Below, one piece after another: positions 56,669 to 64,000 of a DNA stretch of 64,000 nt; position 1 is the first letter of the stretch, and every line of letters begins with the position of its first letter. This stretch comes from JBCCJA01 sp039045975 (GTDB lineage Bacteria; Planctomycetota; Planctomycetia; Planctomycetales; Planctomycetaceae). Below the pieces are notes generated by a model. The model worked only from the letters and a program-made list of their open reading frames with translations, searched no databases and was not told the DNA's origin. The translations under genes and the position numbers were made by a program. The stretch covers positions 1-64,000 of the forward strand of contig JBCCJA010000017.1 of NCBI GenBank assembly GCA_039045975.1. The letters are read 5' to 3'.

Positions 56669-57778
56669 ATGCGCACCCGTTCCGCATTTACATTGATCGA
56701 ACTCCTCGTGGTGATCGCGATCATCGCGATCATCGTCGCCCTGCTCTTGCCCGCCGTGCAGCAGGCCCGCGAGGCCGCCCGCCGGACCACCTGTAAGAAC
56801 AACCTCAAACAACTCGGCCTGGCGGTCCACAATTATCACGACGTGCACGGCGTCTTGCCGCCCGGCTACGTGATGAACGTCACGGACGACACGGTGAACG
56901 CCGCCGGCGAGTCTCTTTCGGCTTCTGTCCCCAACGACGACTTCGGCTCGGGGTTCGCGTGGGGCGTGATGATCCTGCCTTTCATCGAAGAGACCCAACT
57001 GTTCGAAGCCCTCGAACTCGACGGCAACGCCTGGGACGACGGCACGGGCGGGACGACGAATAACCTCGCGTTGGCGACGTCGGTGATCGACTCGTTCCTC
57101 TGCCCCAGCGACTCGGCGCCGCCGACGTTTACGATCGATACGCTCGCCGCCGGCAGTCCGGTAACCGCGGCGTTGCCGATCGAATTGTCGCGGTCGAATT
57201 ACGTCGGGCTGTTCGGGTTCGGGAGCATTTCGGCCGTACCCGGTCGGCCGGCTTCGGCCGACGTTCCGGCTGCGATGAACTTCGGCGACCCGTACACCCT
57301 CGGGGCACCCGCGACATTCGCCGAGGCGTACGACTTCGGCGGGGGCCTGTTCTATCGGAACAGCAAGGTCCGCTTCCGCGACGTGTCGGACGGCCTGTCG
57401 AACACGCTCGCTTTCGGCGAGCGGCGGGCCCGGCACGAGTTTAATGGCCTGCCCAACCCGCAGGACGCCGATTCGACCTGGTACGCGACCCTGCCGGGCG
57501 CGACCCGCAACGCGGGCATGATGATGGCCGCGATGACGGAGCAGGCGCCGTCGATGCTGCTCGGCCACACCGGCCAGCCCGGCATGGGTGCGATGGGCGC
57601 GATGACGAACAACTTCAATCAGACCAACCACATCGTGCACTTCTCGTCGTCGCACACCGGCGGGATCCAGTTCGTGATGGCCGACGGGTCGACCCATTTC
57701 CTGTCGGAGAACATCGCGTACGAGACGTTCCGGCTGCTCGGCTCGAGGAACGACGGGGAGACGCTCGGGGAGTTCTGA
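56669..57778 (+). CDS. DUF1559 family protein with prepilin-type N terminus
   Basis: This 369-residue protein starts with a type IV prepilin leader and helix (RSAFTLIELLVVIAIIAI, with the cleavage-methylation Phe) followed by the DUF1559 region ARRTTCKNNLKQLGLAVHNY and the closing H-X9-DG pattern: VHFSSSHTGGIQFVMADGS. Planctomycetes carry large families of these pseudopilin-like proteins, whose role is not known; pilus-like or secretion functions are suspected. It is followed by a strong hairpin at 57792-57827. Confidence 0.93.
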   Translation: MRTRSAFTLIELLVVIAIIAIIVALLLPAVQQAREAARRTTCKNNLKQLGLAVHNYHDVHGVLPPGYVMNVTDDTVNAAGESLSASVPNDDFGSGFAWGVMILPFIEETQLFEALELDGNAWDDGTGGTTNNLALATSVIDSFLCPSDSAPPTFTIDTLAAGSPVTAALPIELSRSNYVGLFGFGSISAVPGRPASADVPAAMNFGDPYTLGAPATFAEAYDFGGGLFYRNSKVRFRDVSDGLSNTLAFGERRARHEFNGLPNPQDADSTWYATLPGATRNAGMMMAAMTEQAPSMLLGHTGQPGMGAMGAMTNNFNQTNHIVHFSSSHTGGIQFVMADGSTHFLSENIAYETFRLLGSRNDGETLGEF

Positions 57779-57791
57779 CGTGACCGCGGAC

Positions 57792-57827
57792 GCGGGGCGG
57801 CCTATTTTCTTTGGGCGGCCGCCCCGC
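57792..57827 (+). terminator. Strong GC hairpin after the DUF1559 gene
   Basis: GCGGGGCGGCC (57792-57802) pairs perfectly with GGCCGCCCCGC (57817-57827); the 14-base loop contains TATTTTCTTT. It begins 13 bases after the stop codon. No U tract follows the stem, so it may be a Rho-independent-like end, an mRNA-stabilising hairpin or a partial terminator between the DUF1559 and lipoprotein genes. Confidence 0.6.
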
Positions 57828-57870
57828 ATCGTCCGCCCGCCCAGATCCCGCACGTTCCGAAGGACGCATC

Positions 57871-58329
57871 GTGCCGCAGACGCTTTCGCTCCTGACACTA
57901 TTGACCGCTTGCTTCATCTTCATCGGCTGCGGCGGCGAGCCCGGGCCGCCCGCCGGCGATGCCGAGTTCGCCGAGACCGACGACGCCGAACTGGCGGCGG
58001 AGGCGAAGGCCGTCCTCGGACCGCCGCCTTCGGTCGTGCTCGTTTCGGACGAGGCCCCGACCGGACGGGCCGCGTTCGCGGTGCCCGACATGCACTGCAT
58101 GTTCGTCTGCGGCCCCGAAGTCCAACAGGCCCTCGCCACGGTCGCCGGCGTCACGAAGGTCGAGACCGTCGTCACCGAGGACCCGGCCGACCGCTCGGCG
58201 TTCGTTTGGACGACCGACGCGTTCGATGTAGACGCCGCGGTCGCCGCGATCGAGGCGGCCGGCTTTACCGCGACGTCACGCCCCGAGGGTTACGAGCCGC
58301 CCGCCGCGGTCGGCGAACCGGAAGCCTGA
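57871..58329 (+). CDS. Small lipoprotein with an HMA-like domain
   Basis: From GTG 57871 the product is 152 residues. The lipobox is LTACFIFIGC (Cys near residue 19), giving an anchored extracytoplasmic protein. An acidic linker follows, then a domain with the HMA-type order: PDMHCMFVCGPEVQQALATV, a VTKVETVV strand and a C-terminal AAVAAIEAAGFTAT helix-strand. In classical metallochaperones the motif is MxCxxC; here it is MHC-xxx-C with one extra residue. It may bind copper or another soft metal, but this is inference. It follows the DUF1559 gene and precedes a REP-type hairpin. Confidence 0.75.
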   Translation: MPQTLSLLTLLTACFIFIGCGGEPGPPAGDAEFAETDDAELAAEAKAVLGPPPSVVLVSDEAPTGRAAFAVPDMHCMFVCGPEVQQALATVAGVTKVETVVTEDPADRSAFVWTTDAFDVDAAVAAIEAAGFTATSRPEGYEPPAAVGEPEA

Positions 58330-58350
58330 GGGCTATCTCAAGGCAAATTT

Positions 58351-58429
58351 CACAAGCCCTCGGCGCCAGCCGTGGAGGAATTAGGGACCTCGTTGCTACC
58401 TCCTCCACGGCTGGCGCCGAGGGCTTGTG
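58351..58429. repeat. REP-like hairpin left of the RAYT gene (29-bp perfect stem)
   Basis: Bases 58351-58379 and 58401-58429 are exact reverse complements over 29 bases, with a 21-base loop. The core is CCTCGGCGCCAGCCGTGGAGG. It ends 24 bases before the transposase start codon. It shares its arms with the copies at 58926-59002 and 55982-56058. Confidence 0.95.
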
Positions 58430-58452
58430 AGTTTGTCGCCGGGACAGAGTCG

Positions 58453-58911
58453 ATGACCGATGATCCGCTCGCGTTCTTGTTGACTTGGACTTGCTACGGG
58501 ACCTGGCTTCCCGGCGATGAACGCGGGTGGTTGGAGAAAGGCGAGACCGCGATCCGTCCCGGGGATTCGTTCCGCGCATCGGTCGCACAGCGGAAAATGG
58601 CGGAATCAAGAGTGACGTTAAACCTTGAGCAACGGCGAACCGTCGCAGGCTCGATGCGTGGCCATGCCGAGTTCCGGTCGTGGGAGCTCTTCGCACTCAA
58701 CGTCCGCACGAATCATGTGCACGTCGTTGTCGGCTTCGCCGGCACGAAGCCGTCGGTCGTGATTCAACAATTTAAGTCCTACGCGACGAGATCGCTGCGA
58801 GAGCAATCGCCGGAACGCACGCGGTGGTGGACGAAGGGCGGGAGCAAGCGGTTCATCAACGACGAAGAGCACCTCGCAGCGGCGATCCGATACGTCAAAG
58901 AGCGGCAATGA
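58453..58911 (+). CDS. REP-associated tyrosine transposase (RAYT, IS200-like Y1 family)
   Basis: The 152-residue protein is a Y1-type HUH transposase. The N terminus TWTCYGTWLPGDERGWL is characteristic of the planctomycete and proteobacterial RAYT/IS200-like group; the HUH pair is H88-V-H90 in RTNHVHVVVGF, and the candidate nucleophile is Y110 in FKSYATRSLRE. Such proteins nick single-stranded DNA and mobilise or copy REP hairpins. The gene is framed by hairpins of one family at 58351-58429 and 58926-59002, so it forms a complete RAYT/REP unit. All expected catalytic residues are present. ATG 58453 is chosen because the upstream part of the frame is repeat sequence. Confidence 0.9.
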   Translation: MTDDPLAFLLTWTCYGTWLPGDERGWLEKGETAIRPGDSFRASVAQRKMAESRVTLNLEQRRTVAGSMRGHAEFRSWELFALNVRTNHVHVVVGFAGTKPSVVIQQFKSYATRSLREQSPERTRWWTKGGSKRFINDEEHLAAAIRYVKERQ

Positions 58912-58925
58912 TTTCGATAATCAAC

Positions 58926-59002
58926 ACAAGCCCTCGGCGCCAGCCGTGGAGAAAATAGGCGCGGCTGACCTACCTCCTCGACGGCTGGCGCCGCGGGCTT
59001 GT
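58926..59002. repeat. REP-like hairpin right of the RAYT gene
   Basis: The left arm (58926-58951, ACAAGCCCTCGGCGCCAGCC core) pairs with the right arm (about 58975-59002) with about two mismatches. It begins 14 bases after the transposase stop and ends six bases before the stop of the minus-strand ligase gene. Confidence 0.93.
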
Positions 59003-59007
59003 CATGT

Positions 59008-60291
59008 TTAATCCTCTGACTGCTCACGCACGACCCGCTTGCCCTTCATCTCGAACCGGGGAAGCGAATCGGCCGGGACGGCGGCGACGGCGATCCGGAA
59101 GTTGAGCGTCTCGGCCAACGCCCGCCCGACATCGCGGGCGATCGAGGTCGCATCGGCGTCGGGGGCCGGTTCGAGGTCGACCCTGAGTTCCGTCAGCGAG
59201 GTCGATTCGGTCACGACGACGCGGTATTCGGCGACGCCGTCGAAGCGTCGGACGACGGCCTCGATCGCCGACGGGAAGACGTTGTTGCCGCGGACGGTGA
59301 GCATGTCGTCGACGCGGCCGAGGACGCCGCCCTCCAGCCGCAGGAACTCGAGACCCACGGGCGACGGCGTCGTCGCGGCCCGGACGAGGTCGCCGGTCCG
59401 GTAGCGGAGCACCGGCGAGCCGAGCCGCCCGAGGTTGGTGACGACCAGTTCGCCGACCTCGCCTGCATCGACGGGTTCGTCGGCTTCGCGACGCAAGATC
59501 TCGGCGACGCAGTCGGTTTCGAGGACGTACAGGGCGTCCTTGTCGCCCTCGACGGCGGTCGCGAGCGGGCCGACCTCGGTCATCCCCCAGTGGTCGTAAC
59601 AGTCGGCGTTCCACGCCAACTCGATCCGTTCCCTCGTGGCCGCGACGTTCCCTCCCGGCTCGCCGGCGACGATCAGCCGTTCGACCGGCAGCGAGGCGAG
59701 TTCGAGTCCCTCGGCGGCGGCGACCTCGGCCATCCGCAGGGCGTAGGTTGGCGTGCAGCAGACGGTCGTCGCCTCGACGTTGGCGAGCATCCGCAGTCGG
59801 GCCTCGGTGCTCATGCCGCCGGCGGGGATCGCCATGTTCCCTCTGCGGGCGGCGCCCTCGAACGCGGCCCAAAAGCCGAGGAAGGGGCCGAACGAGAACG
59901 GAAAGAAAACCGGCTCGCCCGGCGGCGTGCCGACGAGGGTGAAGATCTTCGCCCAACACTCCGTCACCCACGCCCAACCTGCCGGCGTGTCGGGCCACCG
60001 CATCGGCACGCCGGTCGTGCCCGAGGTCTGGTGGAACCTTGGGTAGGCGGTCGCCCGTTCGGTCCGCGTCGTGCCGTACGGCGGATGCGCGGCATGGTCG
60101 GCGACGAGGTCGGCTTTTGTCGTCGTCGGCAGGCGGACGAAGTCGGCGGCGGTCGCGTGTTCGGGGTCGATCCCCGCGTCGACGAAGCGTGCCCACCAGA
60201 ACGGGGCGTGCGGGGCAAGCCGCATCATGCGGTCGAGGCCCTCGCGCTGGGCTCGCTTGATCTGCTCGCGGGTCGGGCGGAGAGGCGGCAC
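59008..60291 (-). CDS. Phenylacetate-CoA ligase-like adenylate-forming enzyme
   Basis: The 427-residue enzyme belongs to the PaaK-like branch of the AMP-binding superfamily. The phosphate-binding loop is FHQTSGTTGVPMRW near residue 95, the adenine motif YDHWGMTEVGPL near residue 250, the hinge RYRTGDLV near residue 320 and the C-terminal catalytic lysine in RFEMKGKR. These enzymes activate aryl acids to CoA thioesters through an acyl-adenylate. No other phenylacetate genes are nearby, so the acid may be a different aromatic one. Its 3' end abuts the RAYT-unit hairpin and its 5' side a second hairpin family. Confidence 0.85.
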   Translation of the reverse strand: MPPLRPTREQIKRAQREGLDRMMRLAPHAPFWWARFVDAGIDPEHATAADFVRLPTTTKADLVADHAAHPPYGTTRTERATAYPRFHQTSGTTGVPMRWPDTPAGWAWVTECWAKIFTLVGTPPGEPVFFPFSFGPFLGFWAAFEGAARRGNMAIPAGGMSTEARLRMLANVEATTVCCTPTYALRMAEVAAAEGLELASLPVERLIVAGEPGGNVAATRERIELAWNADCYDHWGMTEVGPLATAVEGDKDALYVLETDCVAEILRREADEPVDAGEVGELVVTNLGRLGSPVLRYRTGDLVRAATTPSPVGLEFLRLEGGVLGRVDDMLTVRGNNVFPSAIEAVVRRFDGVAEYRVVVTESTSLTELRVDLEPAPDADATSIARDVGRALAETLNFRIAVAAVPADSLPRFEMKGKRVVREQSED

Positions 60292-60311
60292 GTCCCGTCC
60301 TGTCAGGGCAT

Positions 60312-60406
60312 GGCGAGCCGGGCGGCGTCAGCCCCCGGATGGGTCCGGTGCTCGGAGAAGTTCTCCGTTTCGCAACGCATCCCGGGACTGACGCCCCGGG
60401 CTCGCC
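60312..60406. repeat. Second-family hairpin repeat (GGCGAGCCGGGC type), copy 1
   Basis: The left arm 60312-60341 pairs with the right arm ending at 60406; inside the loop lies a further perfect hairpin CGGAGAA-G-TTCTCCG (60353-60367). The left arm is the exact 30-base reverse complement of 61148-61177 in copy 2. It lies between the ligase start and the unknown protein gene. Confidence 0.85.
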
Positions 60407-60565
60407 CGGATTCGCATGCGAAGTTATCGGGTCGTGCCGGTCGGTGCCTCTCGGCTGGAGTTTTCGGACGTCGCGGGTCGATCGGTCCGGCGGGGACCGG
60501 TCCGGCCGACGTCCCCGGTCGCTGCTGACTCGGCCGCACGACGACGCGCACGGAGACCGCCAAGG

Positions 60566-61078
60566 ATGGCGAGCCCTGGCGAGAAAGATGCCGACCACTG
60601 CGCGATCGGCTTCCTGACGACGATCGACCTGCCGGGCGGCGGGCACGTCGGCGGGCTGCTGGTGACGAACCGCTTCGGGCGGCCGCTGGAGTTCCAGTGC
60701 ACGACGCCCGTGAAGCCCGACAAGACGCAGCAAATCCTCTTCGGCGCGACGCTGCGGCCATACGTGCTCGGCGAGGTGATCGGTAAGACGCTGCTCGACA
60801 AGGCGACCGTGAAACCGGACGTCGTGCTGACCGACGACGACGCGGTGTTGGACGTCCGCGACCACGCGAAGGCCCCGACCGGACGCGTCCTCAATGACGG
60901 CGACGGGCCCGCCCGCGTCGGCCGGCAGACCGTCCGTGTTCACGCGGCCCATGCGGGTGACGAGGCGTCGATCGCGTCGCGGACCCGCAGCGTCCCGGAG
61001 TCGGCCGACATGCTCGAACCGTTCGAGCGGGTCCGCGAGGCGCTCCGCGAGACGGTCGAGGCTGGGGCGAGACGATAG
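60566..61078 (+). CDS. Conserved-looking cytoplasmic protein of unknown function
   Basis: The start ATG at 60566 gives 170 residues; the open frame extends further upstream, but that part lies in repeat DNA. The sequence IGFLTTIDLPGGGHVGGLLV, then TPVKPDKTQQILFGATLRPY, and EVIGKTLLDKATVKPDVVL shows real coding character and a probable alpha/beta fold, but I do not recognise a family. There is no signal peptide or membrane helix. It lies in tandem with the SNF2-helicase gene (102 bases apart, separated by hairpin copy 2), so the two may work together. Confidence 0.7.
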   Translation: MASPGEKDADHCAIGFLTTIDLPGGGHVGGLLVTNRFGRPLEFQCTTPVKPDKTQQILFGATLRPYVLGEVIGKTLLDKATVKPDVVLTDDDAVLDVRDHAKAPTGRVLNDGDGPARVGRQTVRVHAAHAGDEASIASRTRSVPESADMLEPFERVREALRETVEAGARR

Positions 61079-61081
61079 ATG

Positions 61082-61177
61082 GCGGGCCCCGGGCGTCGGC
61101 CCGGGGATGCGTCCGAGACAGAGCGAAACGTTCCCAGACCCGCCACGCATCCGGGGGCTGACGCCGCCCGGCTCGCC
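61082..61177. repeat. Second-family hairpin repeat, copy 2
   Basis: A GC-rich imperfect hairpin covering 61082-61177; its right arm (61148-61177) is an exact 30-base reverse complement of copy 1 (60312-60341). It separates the unknown gene (stop 61078) from the SNF2 start at 61181, leaving only three bases to that ATG. Confidence 0.85.
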
Positions 61178-61180
61178 CGC

Positions 61181-63067
61181 ATGTCCGAGCCCGCGATTCC
61201 CGCCCCCGAGACGCGGTCAGTGCGGCTGGCCCCGCGGTTCGGCGTGACGCCGCTGCCGCTGACGCCGTCGGTCGGTCAGCACGCGTCGGGCTTCAATGCC
61301 TCACTGACGCGGCCGCCGGCCTGCGAGGCGGTCTCGCTGCCGCTGCCGATGTGCGAAGTCGCCGCCAAGCTCCGCCCCGACCGGCTGAAGGTCATGTGCG
61401 TGAAGCTGACCTTCCCCGCCGGTTTCGAATTCATCCCGCCGCGTGAGAAGGCCGCGAAGCCGCCGCGACCAAGCGCCGTGCTCCCCGACGAAACCGCCGC
61501 GATCGAAGCGGCCGAAGGGGCGATACTGGACGAGGTCGAAGTTCGACCGAAGCGGACCCGTCTCAAACCGCCGCCCGGGACGCTGTCGCTGCAAGACAGG
61601 CTGTTCTACGTGCTGCAGCCGCCTCTGGAGGACTGGCTCGCCGGTCAAGAGCTCGTCATGCCGTTCGAGCCGTTCCCCTATCAGTACGAAGGGATCGCGT
61701 GGCTGTTCTCGCGGGACGCGGCGTTGCTCGCCGACGAGATGGGCCTCGGCAAGACGATGCAGACGATCACCGGCATGCGGCTGCTGCTGCGGTCGGGGCA
61801 GGCTCGGCGGGTCCTGCTGATCTGCCCGAAGCCGCTGATCCCGAACTGGCAGCGGGAGTTCGCCCTCTGGGCCCCGGAGCTGCCGGTCACGACGATCGAG
61901 GGCCCGACCGAGAAACGAAAGCTCCTCTGGGACATGCCAGGTGTCGGCATCTATCTCGTGAACTACGAGGCCGCGACGCGGGACCTCGACCGCGGCGAGT
62001 CGGGCGAGGAGCCGACCGCCAGGGGGCCGCAGGGCCCCGCGTTCGACCTGCTCGTCCTCGACGAGGCGCAGCGGATCAAGAACCGCGATTCGCGGACGGC
62101 CCGCGTGGCTCGGGACATCGACTGCGGCCGGGCGTGGGCGCTGACCGGCACGCCGATCGAGAACCGTCCGGACGAACTCGTTTCGCTGTTCGAGTTCTTG
62201 CAGGTCGTGCCCCCGCGGGCCGCCCCCGACCTCGCGCAACTCCGATCCCTGTCGGAGGCGAACATCCTGCGGCGGACCAAAGACCTCGTCATGACCGACA
62301 TGCCGCCGCGGATCGACCAGGACGAGTTGCTCGAGCTGACGCCCGGCCAGCAGGCGGCGTATCACCATGCGGAGAAGGAGGGCGTCGTCCAGCTGAACGA
62401 GATGGGCGACACCGCGACCGTGCAGCACGTCTTCGAACTCGTGCTGCGGCTGAAGCAGATCTCGAACTACGACCCCGCGACGGGCACGAGCTGCAAGGTC
62501 GACCGGCTGTGCGCCGACATGGAGGAGATCGCCGCCTCGGGCGGCAAGGCGATCCTGTTCAGCCAGTGGACGAAGACGATCGACTGGATCGACACAAGGG
62601 TCCGCGAGGCCGTCCCGCAGTCGAACCCGCTGATCTATCACGGCGGCGTCCCGACGAAGCAGCGTGAGCCGATCTTGCAGCGGTTCAAAGAGGATCCGCG
62701 GGCCAACCTGCTGCTCATGAGTTACGGCACCGGGGCGGTCGGGCTGAACCTGCAGTTCGCCGGCTACGTGTATCTGTACGACCGCTGGTGGAACCCGGCG
62801 GTCGAGGACCAGGCGATCAACCGGGCCCACCGCATCGGCCAGAAATCGCAGGTGCTGGTCAAGAAATTCATCTGCCGCGACACCGTCGAGGAGCGGATCG
62901 ACCGCGTCCTCGCCGAGAAGCGGGCGTTGTTCCAGTCGATCCTCGGTGACGCCGAACAGGACGCCGCGGCACTCTCGATGAACGCCCAAGAGATCTTCGG
63001 GCTGTTCGACATGAAGGCCCCGGCGAAGACGGGCGGTACGCGCGAGATCGGCCCGAAGGCGGCGTGA
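61181..63067 (+). CDS. SNF2-family DEAD/DEAH-box helicase
   Basis: The 628-residue protein has an N-terminal basic region (about residues 1-170) and a SNF2 ATPase core: motif I LADEMGLGKTMQT near residue 185, motif II LVLDEAQRIKN near residue 290, motif III LTGTPIENRPDEL, and the helicase C domain with LFSQWTKTIDWID and INRAHRIGQKSQV. SNF2 proteins translocate on duplex DNA and remodel protein-DNA complexes or aid transcription and repair. ATG 61181 is chosen because an in-frame ATG at 61079 would translate the hairpin repeat. A GC hairpin follows the stop. Confidence 0.92.
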   Translation: MSEPAIPAPETRSVRLAPRFGVTPLPLTPSVGQHASGFNASLTRPPACEAVSLPLPMCEVAAKLRPDRLKVMCVKLTFPAGFEFIPPREKAAKPPRPSAVLPDETAAIEAAEGAILDEVEVRPKRTRLKPPPGTLSLQDRLFYVLQPPLEDWLAGQELVMPFEPFPYQYEGIAWLFSRDAALLADEMGLGKTMQTITGMRLLLRSGQARRVLLICPKPLIPNWQREFALWAPELPVTTIEGPTEKRKLLWDMPGVGIYLVNYEAATRDLDRGESGEEPTARGPQGPAFDLLVLDEAQRIKNRDSRTARVARDIDCGRAWALTGTPIENRPDELVSLFEFLQVVPPRAAPDLAQLRSLSEANILRRTKDLVMTDMPPRIDQDELLELTPGQQAAYHHAEKEGVVQLNEMGDTATVQHVFELVLRLKQISNYDPATGTSCKVDRLCADMEEIAASGGKAILFSQWTKTIDWIDTRVREAVPQSNPLIYHGGVPTKQREPILQRFKEDPRANLLLMSYGTGAVGLNLQFAGYVYLYDRWWNPAVEDQAINRAHRIGQKSQVLVKKFICRDTVEERIDRVLAEKRALFQSILGDAEQDAAALSMNAQEIFGLFDMKAPAKTGGTREIGPKAA

Positions 63068-63072
63068 GACGG

Positions 63073-63096
63073 CCCCGGGCGGATCGCCGCCCCGGG
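63073..63096 (+). terminator. GC-rich hairpin after the SNF2 gene
   Basis: Bases 63073-63082 pair with 63087-63096 (one C-C mismatch in ten) around an ATCG loop, five bases after the stop codon. No U tract follows, so it is a possible but atypical terminator. The next gene begins at 63175. Confidence 0.5.
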
Positions 63097-63174
63097 AAAT
63101 TCGGATAGGCCCGACGACTGTTTCGCTGCTACGAGCCCGTCGGTTGGATTCAACTCCCGACGCGAGTCCCGTCC

Positions 63175-64000
63175 ATGACCGCGAAGCTGCTTCAATCGGC
63201 GATCGGCTTCGCCGTGACGGCCCTTTGCCTGTGGCTGGCGTTCCGCGGGATCGAGCCGGCGACGGTGATGGCCCGGATCGCCGGCGCGAATTGGGGATAC
63301 GTCGTCCCGATGACCGGCGTGCTGGTCGTCTTTTTCGCCCTGAAGAGTTACCGCTGGGCGTTGCTGCTGCGGCCGGTCGCGGCGGTCCCGGTCGGTTCGG
63401 CCGCGCAGGCGCTGCTGATCGGGTTCATGGGCAACAACGTGCTGCCACTGCGGCTCGGCGAGGGCATGCGGGCGGTGGTGCTGTCGCGGCGTCACGGCCT
63501 GTCGGCGGCGGCGGTGCTGTCGTCGATCGTGCTCGAACGTCTGCTCGACGCGGCGTCGGCGGTGGCGTTGCTCGTCGTCGCGGTCGCCTGTCTGCCGGAA
63601 TTGGGCGAGGTGATCCCGGGATTGGCCGCGTGGGTCACGTTGGCCGCGTGCGGGGTCGCGGCGATCTTCGGCGGCCTGACGCTGTACGTGCTGCGGACCG
63701 AGTGGTTCGTCGCGGTCGCGTCGCGTCTGCTGCGGGCCGTACGGTTCGTTCCGGACGGTTTTGTCTTGCGGATCGAAGGTCTGCTCCGTTCGGGGTCGCT
63801 CGGGATGGACGCGTTGCGGCGTCCCCGCCTCGGCCTGCCGATCGTCGCGGTGTCGCTGGCGAAGTGGGTCGTCGTCGCGACGCTGCCGTGGCTGGCGCTC
63901 GCGGCGTTCGGGCGATCGCTGTCACCCGCCGCGTCGGCGATGACGAACAGCGTGATCGCGCTCGGGATCGCCGCGCCGTCGGCGCCGGGCTTTTTCGGCG
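63175..64000 (+). CDS. LPG-synthase-type transmembrane protein (UPF0104), truncated by the window end
   Basis: The frame from ATG 63175 is open to the window edge (275 codons seen). It has at least six membrane helices, including TGVLVVFFALKSYRWALLL, and the family motif IGFMGNNVLPLRLGEGMRAV (the N-N-x-L-P-x-R-x-GE pattern) of the lysylphosphatidylglycerol synthase transmembrane / AglD group. A VLSSIVLERLLDA helix follows. The family includes flippases and glycan- or lipid-related membrane proteins; no catalytic tail is visible yet. Its C terminus is outside the window. Confidence 0.85.
   Translation, partial: MTAKLLQSAIGFAVTALCLWLAFRGIEPATVMARIAGANWGYVVPMTGVLVVFFALKSYRWALLLRPVAAVPVGSAAQALLIGFMGNNVLPLRLGEGMRAVVLSRRHGLSAAAVLSSIVLERLLDAASAVALLVVAVACLPELGEVIPGLAAWVTLAACGVAAIFGGLTLYVLRTEWFVAVASRLLRAVRFVPDGFVLRIEGLLRSGSLGMDALRRPRLGLPIVAVSLAKWVVVATLPWLALAAFGRSLSPAASAMTNSVIALGIAAPSAPGFFG

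Noticed and set aside
58453..58911. Conventional IS200/IS605 insertion sequence
   Set aside because: There is no TnpB partner and the ends are long REP-type hairpins of a repeat also present alone, which fits a RAYT unit better.
59024..61150. Minus-strand frame of about 708 codons across the ligase gene and beyond
   Set aside because: It is an alternate-frame shadow of the ligase gene and antisense to the unknown protein; the composition is Arg/Pro-rich.

Overview
This 64 kb window looks like a chromosomal segment of a motile, high-GC member of the Planctomycetota. The evidence is the lineage-typical gene set: several secreted sulfatases, paired DUF1501 and DUF1549/DUF1553 (PSCyt/PSD1) proteins, a DUF1559 pseudopilin-like protein, a 3-keto-disaccharide hydrolase (DUF1080) protein, secreted Gfo/Idh/MocA oxidoreductases and a FecR/LamG protein. 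Genus and species cannot be fixed from the sequence alone.

Region 1 (1-14.7 kb, + strand) is a long flagellar cluster: fliH-fliI-fliJ-motE-like-fliK-flgD-flgE-flbD-motA-motB-fliL-fliN-fliO-fliP-fliQ-fliR-flhB. It supplies export ATPase, hook, stator, C-ring and export-gate parts. fliM is absent from its usual place between fliL and fliN. Hairpin-forming repeats sit directly before the start codons of flbD, motA and motB, and a single-arm relative encodes the tail of FliR just before flhB. A tRNA-Pro(GGG) gene follows at 14952.

Region 2 (15.3-29.8 kb) is a catabolic and secreted-enzyme island. It holds a PhoD-like phosphatase on +, then on the minus strand three sulfatases (one fused to a lactonase-type beta-propeller and carrying CTNTR instead of the CxPxR sulfatase signature), an SDR, a zinc alcohol dehydrogenase, a GntP-type permease and an SMP-30 lactonase. 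This set could desulfate, oxidise and import sugar acids. A fourth sulfatase lies on + behind a candidate promoter.

Region 3 (30.0-36.8 kb) has a PAS-AraC regulator divergent from a carbohydrate cluster: TIM-barrel isomerase, Gfo/Idh/MocA, DUF1080, exported Gfo/Idh/MocA and a fifth sulfatase. Region 4 (36.8-43.4 kb, minus) is a coupled operon: ECF-like sigma factor, membrane FecR/LamG protein, large cytochrome-type PSCyt/PSD1 protein, DUF1501 protein.

Region 5 (43.5-55.9 kb) contains a ketoglutarate-semialdehyde-type aldehyde dehydrogenase, an RND efflux pump pair, HemQ, a site-2 protease whose frame runs antisense into CbiX, a Ser/Thr kinase and apt. Region 6 (56-64 kb) contains a DUF1559 protein, a small lipoprotein with an HMA-like fold, a REP-associated tyrosine transposase framed by two hairpins of one repeat family, a phenylacetate-CoA-ligase-like enzyme, an unknown protein framed by a second hairpin family, a SNF2 helicase and a truncated LPG-synthase-type membrane protein. 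No CRISPR array, rRNA, conventional insertion sequence or prophage was seen.
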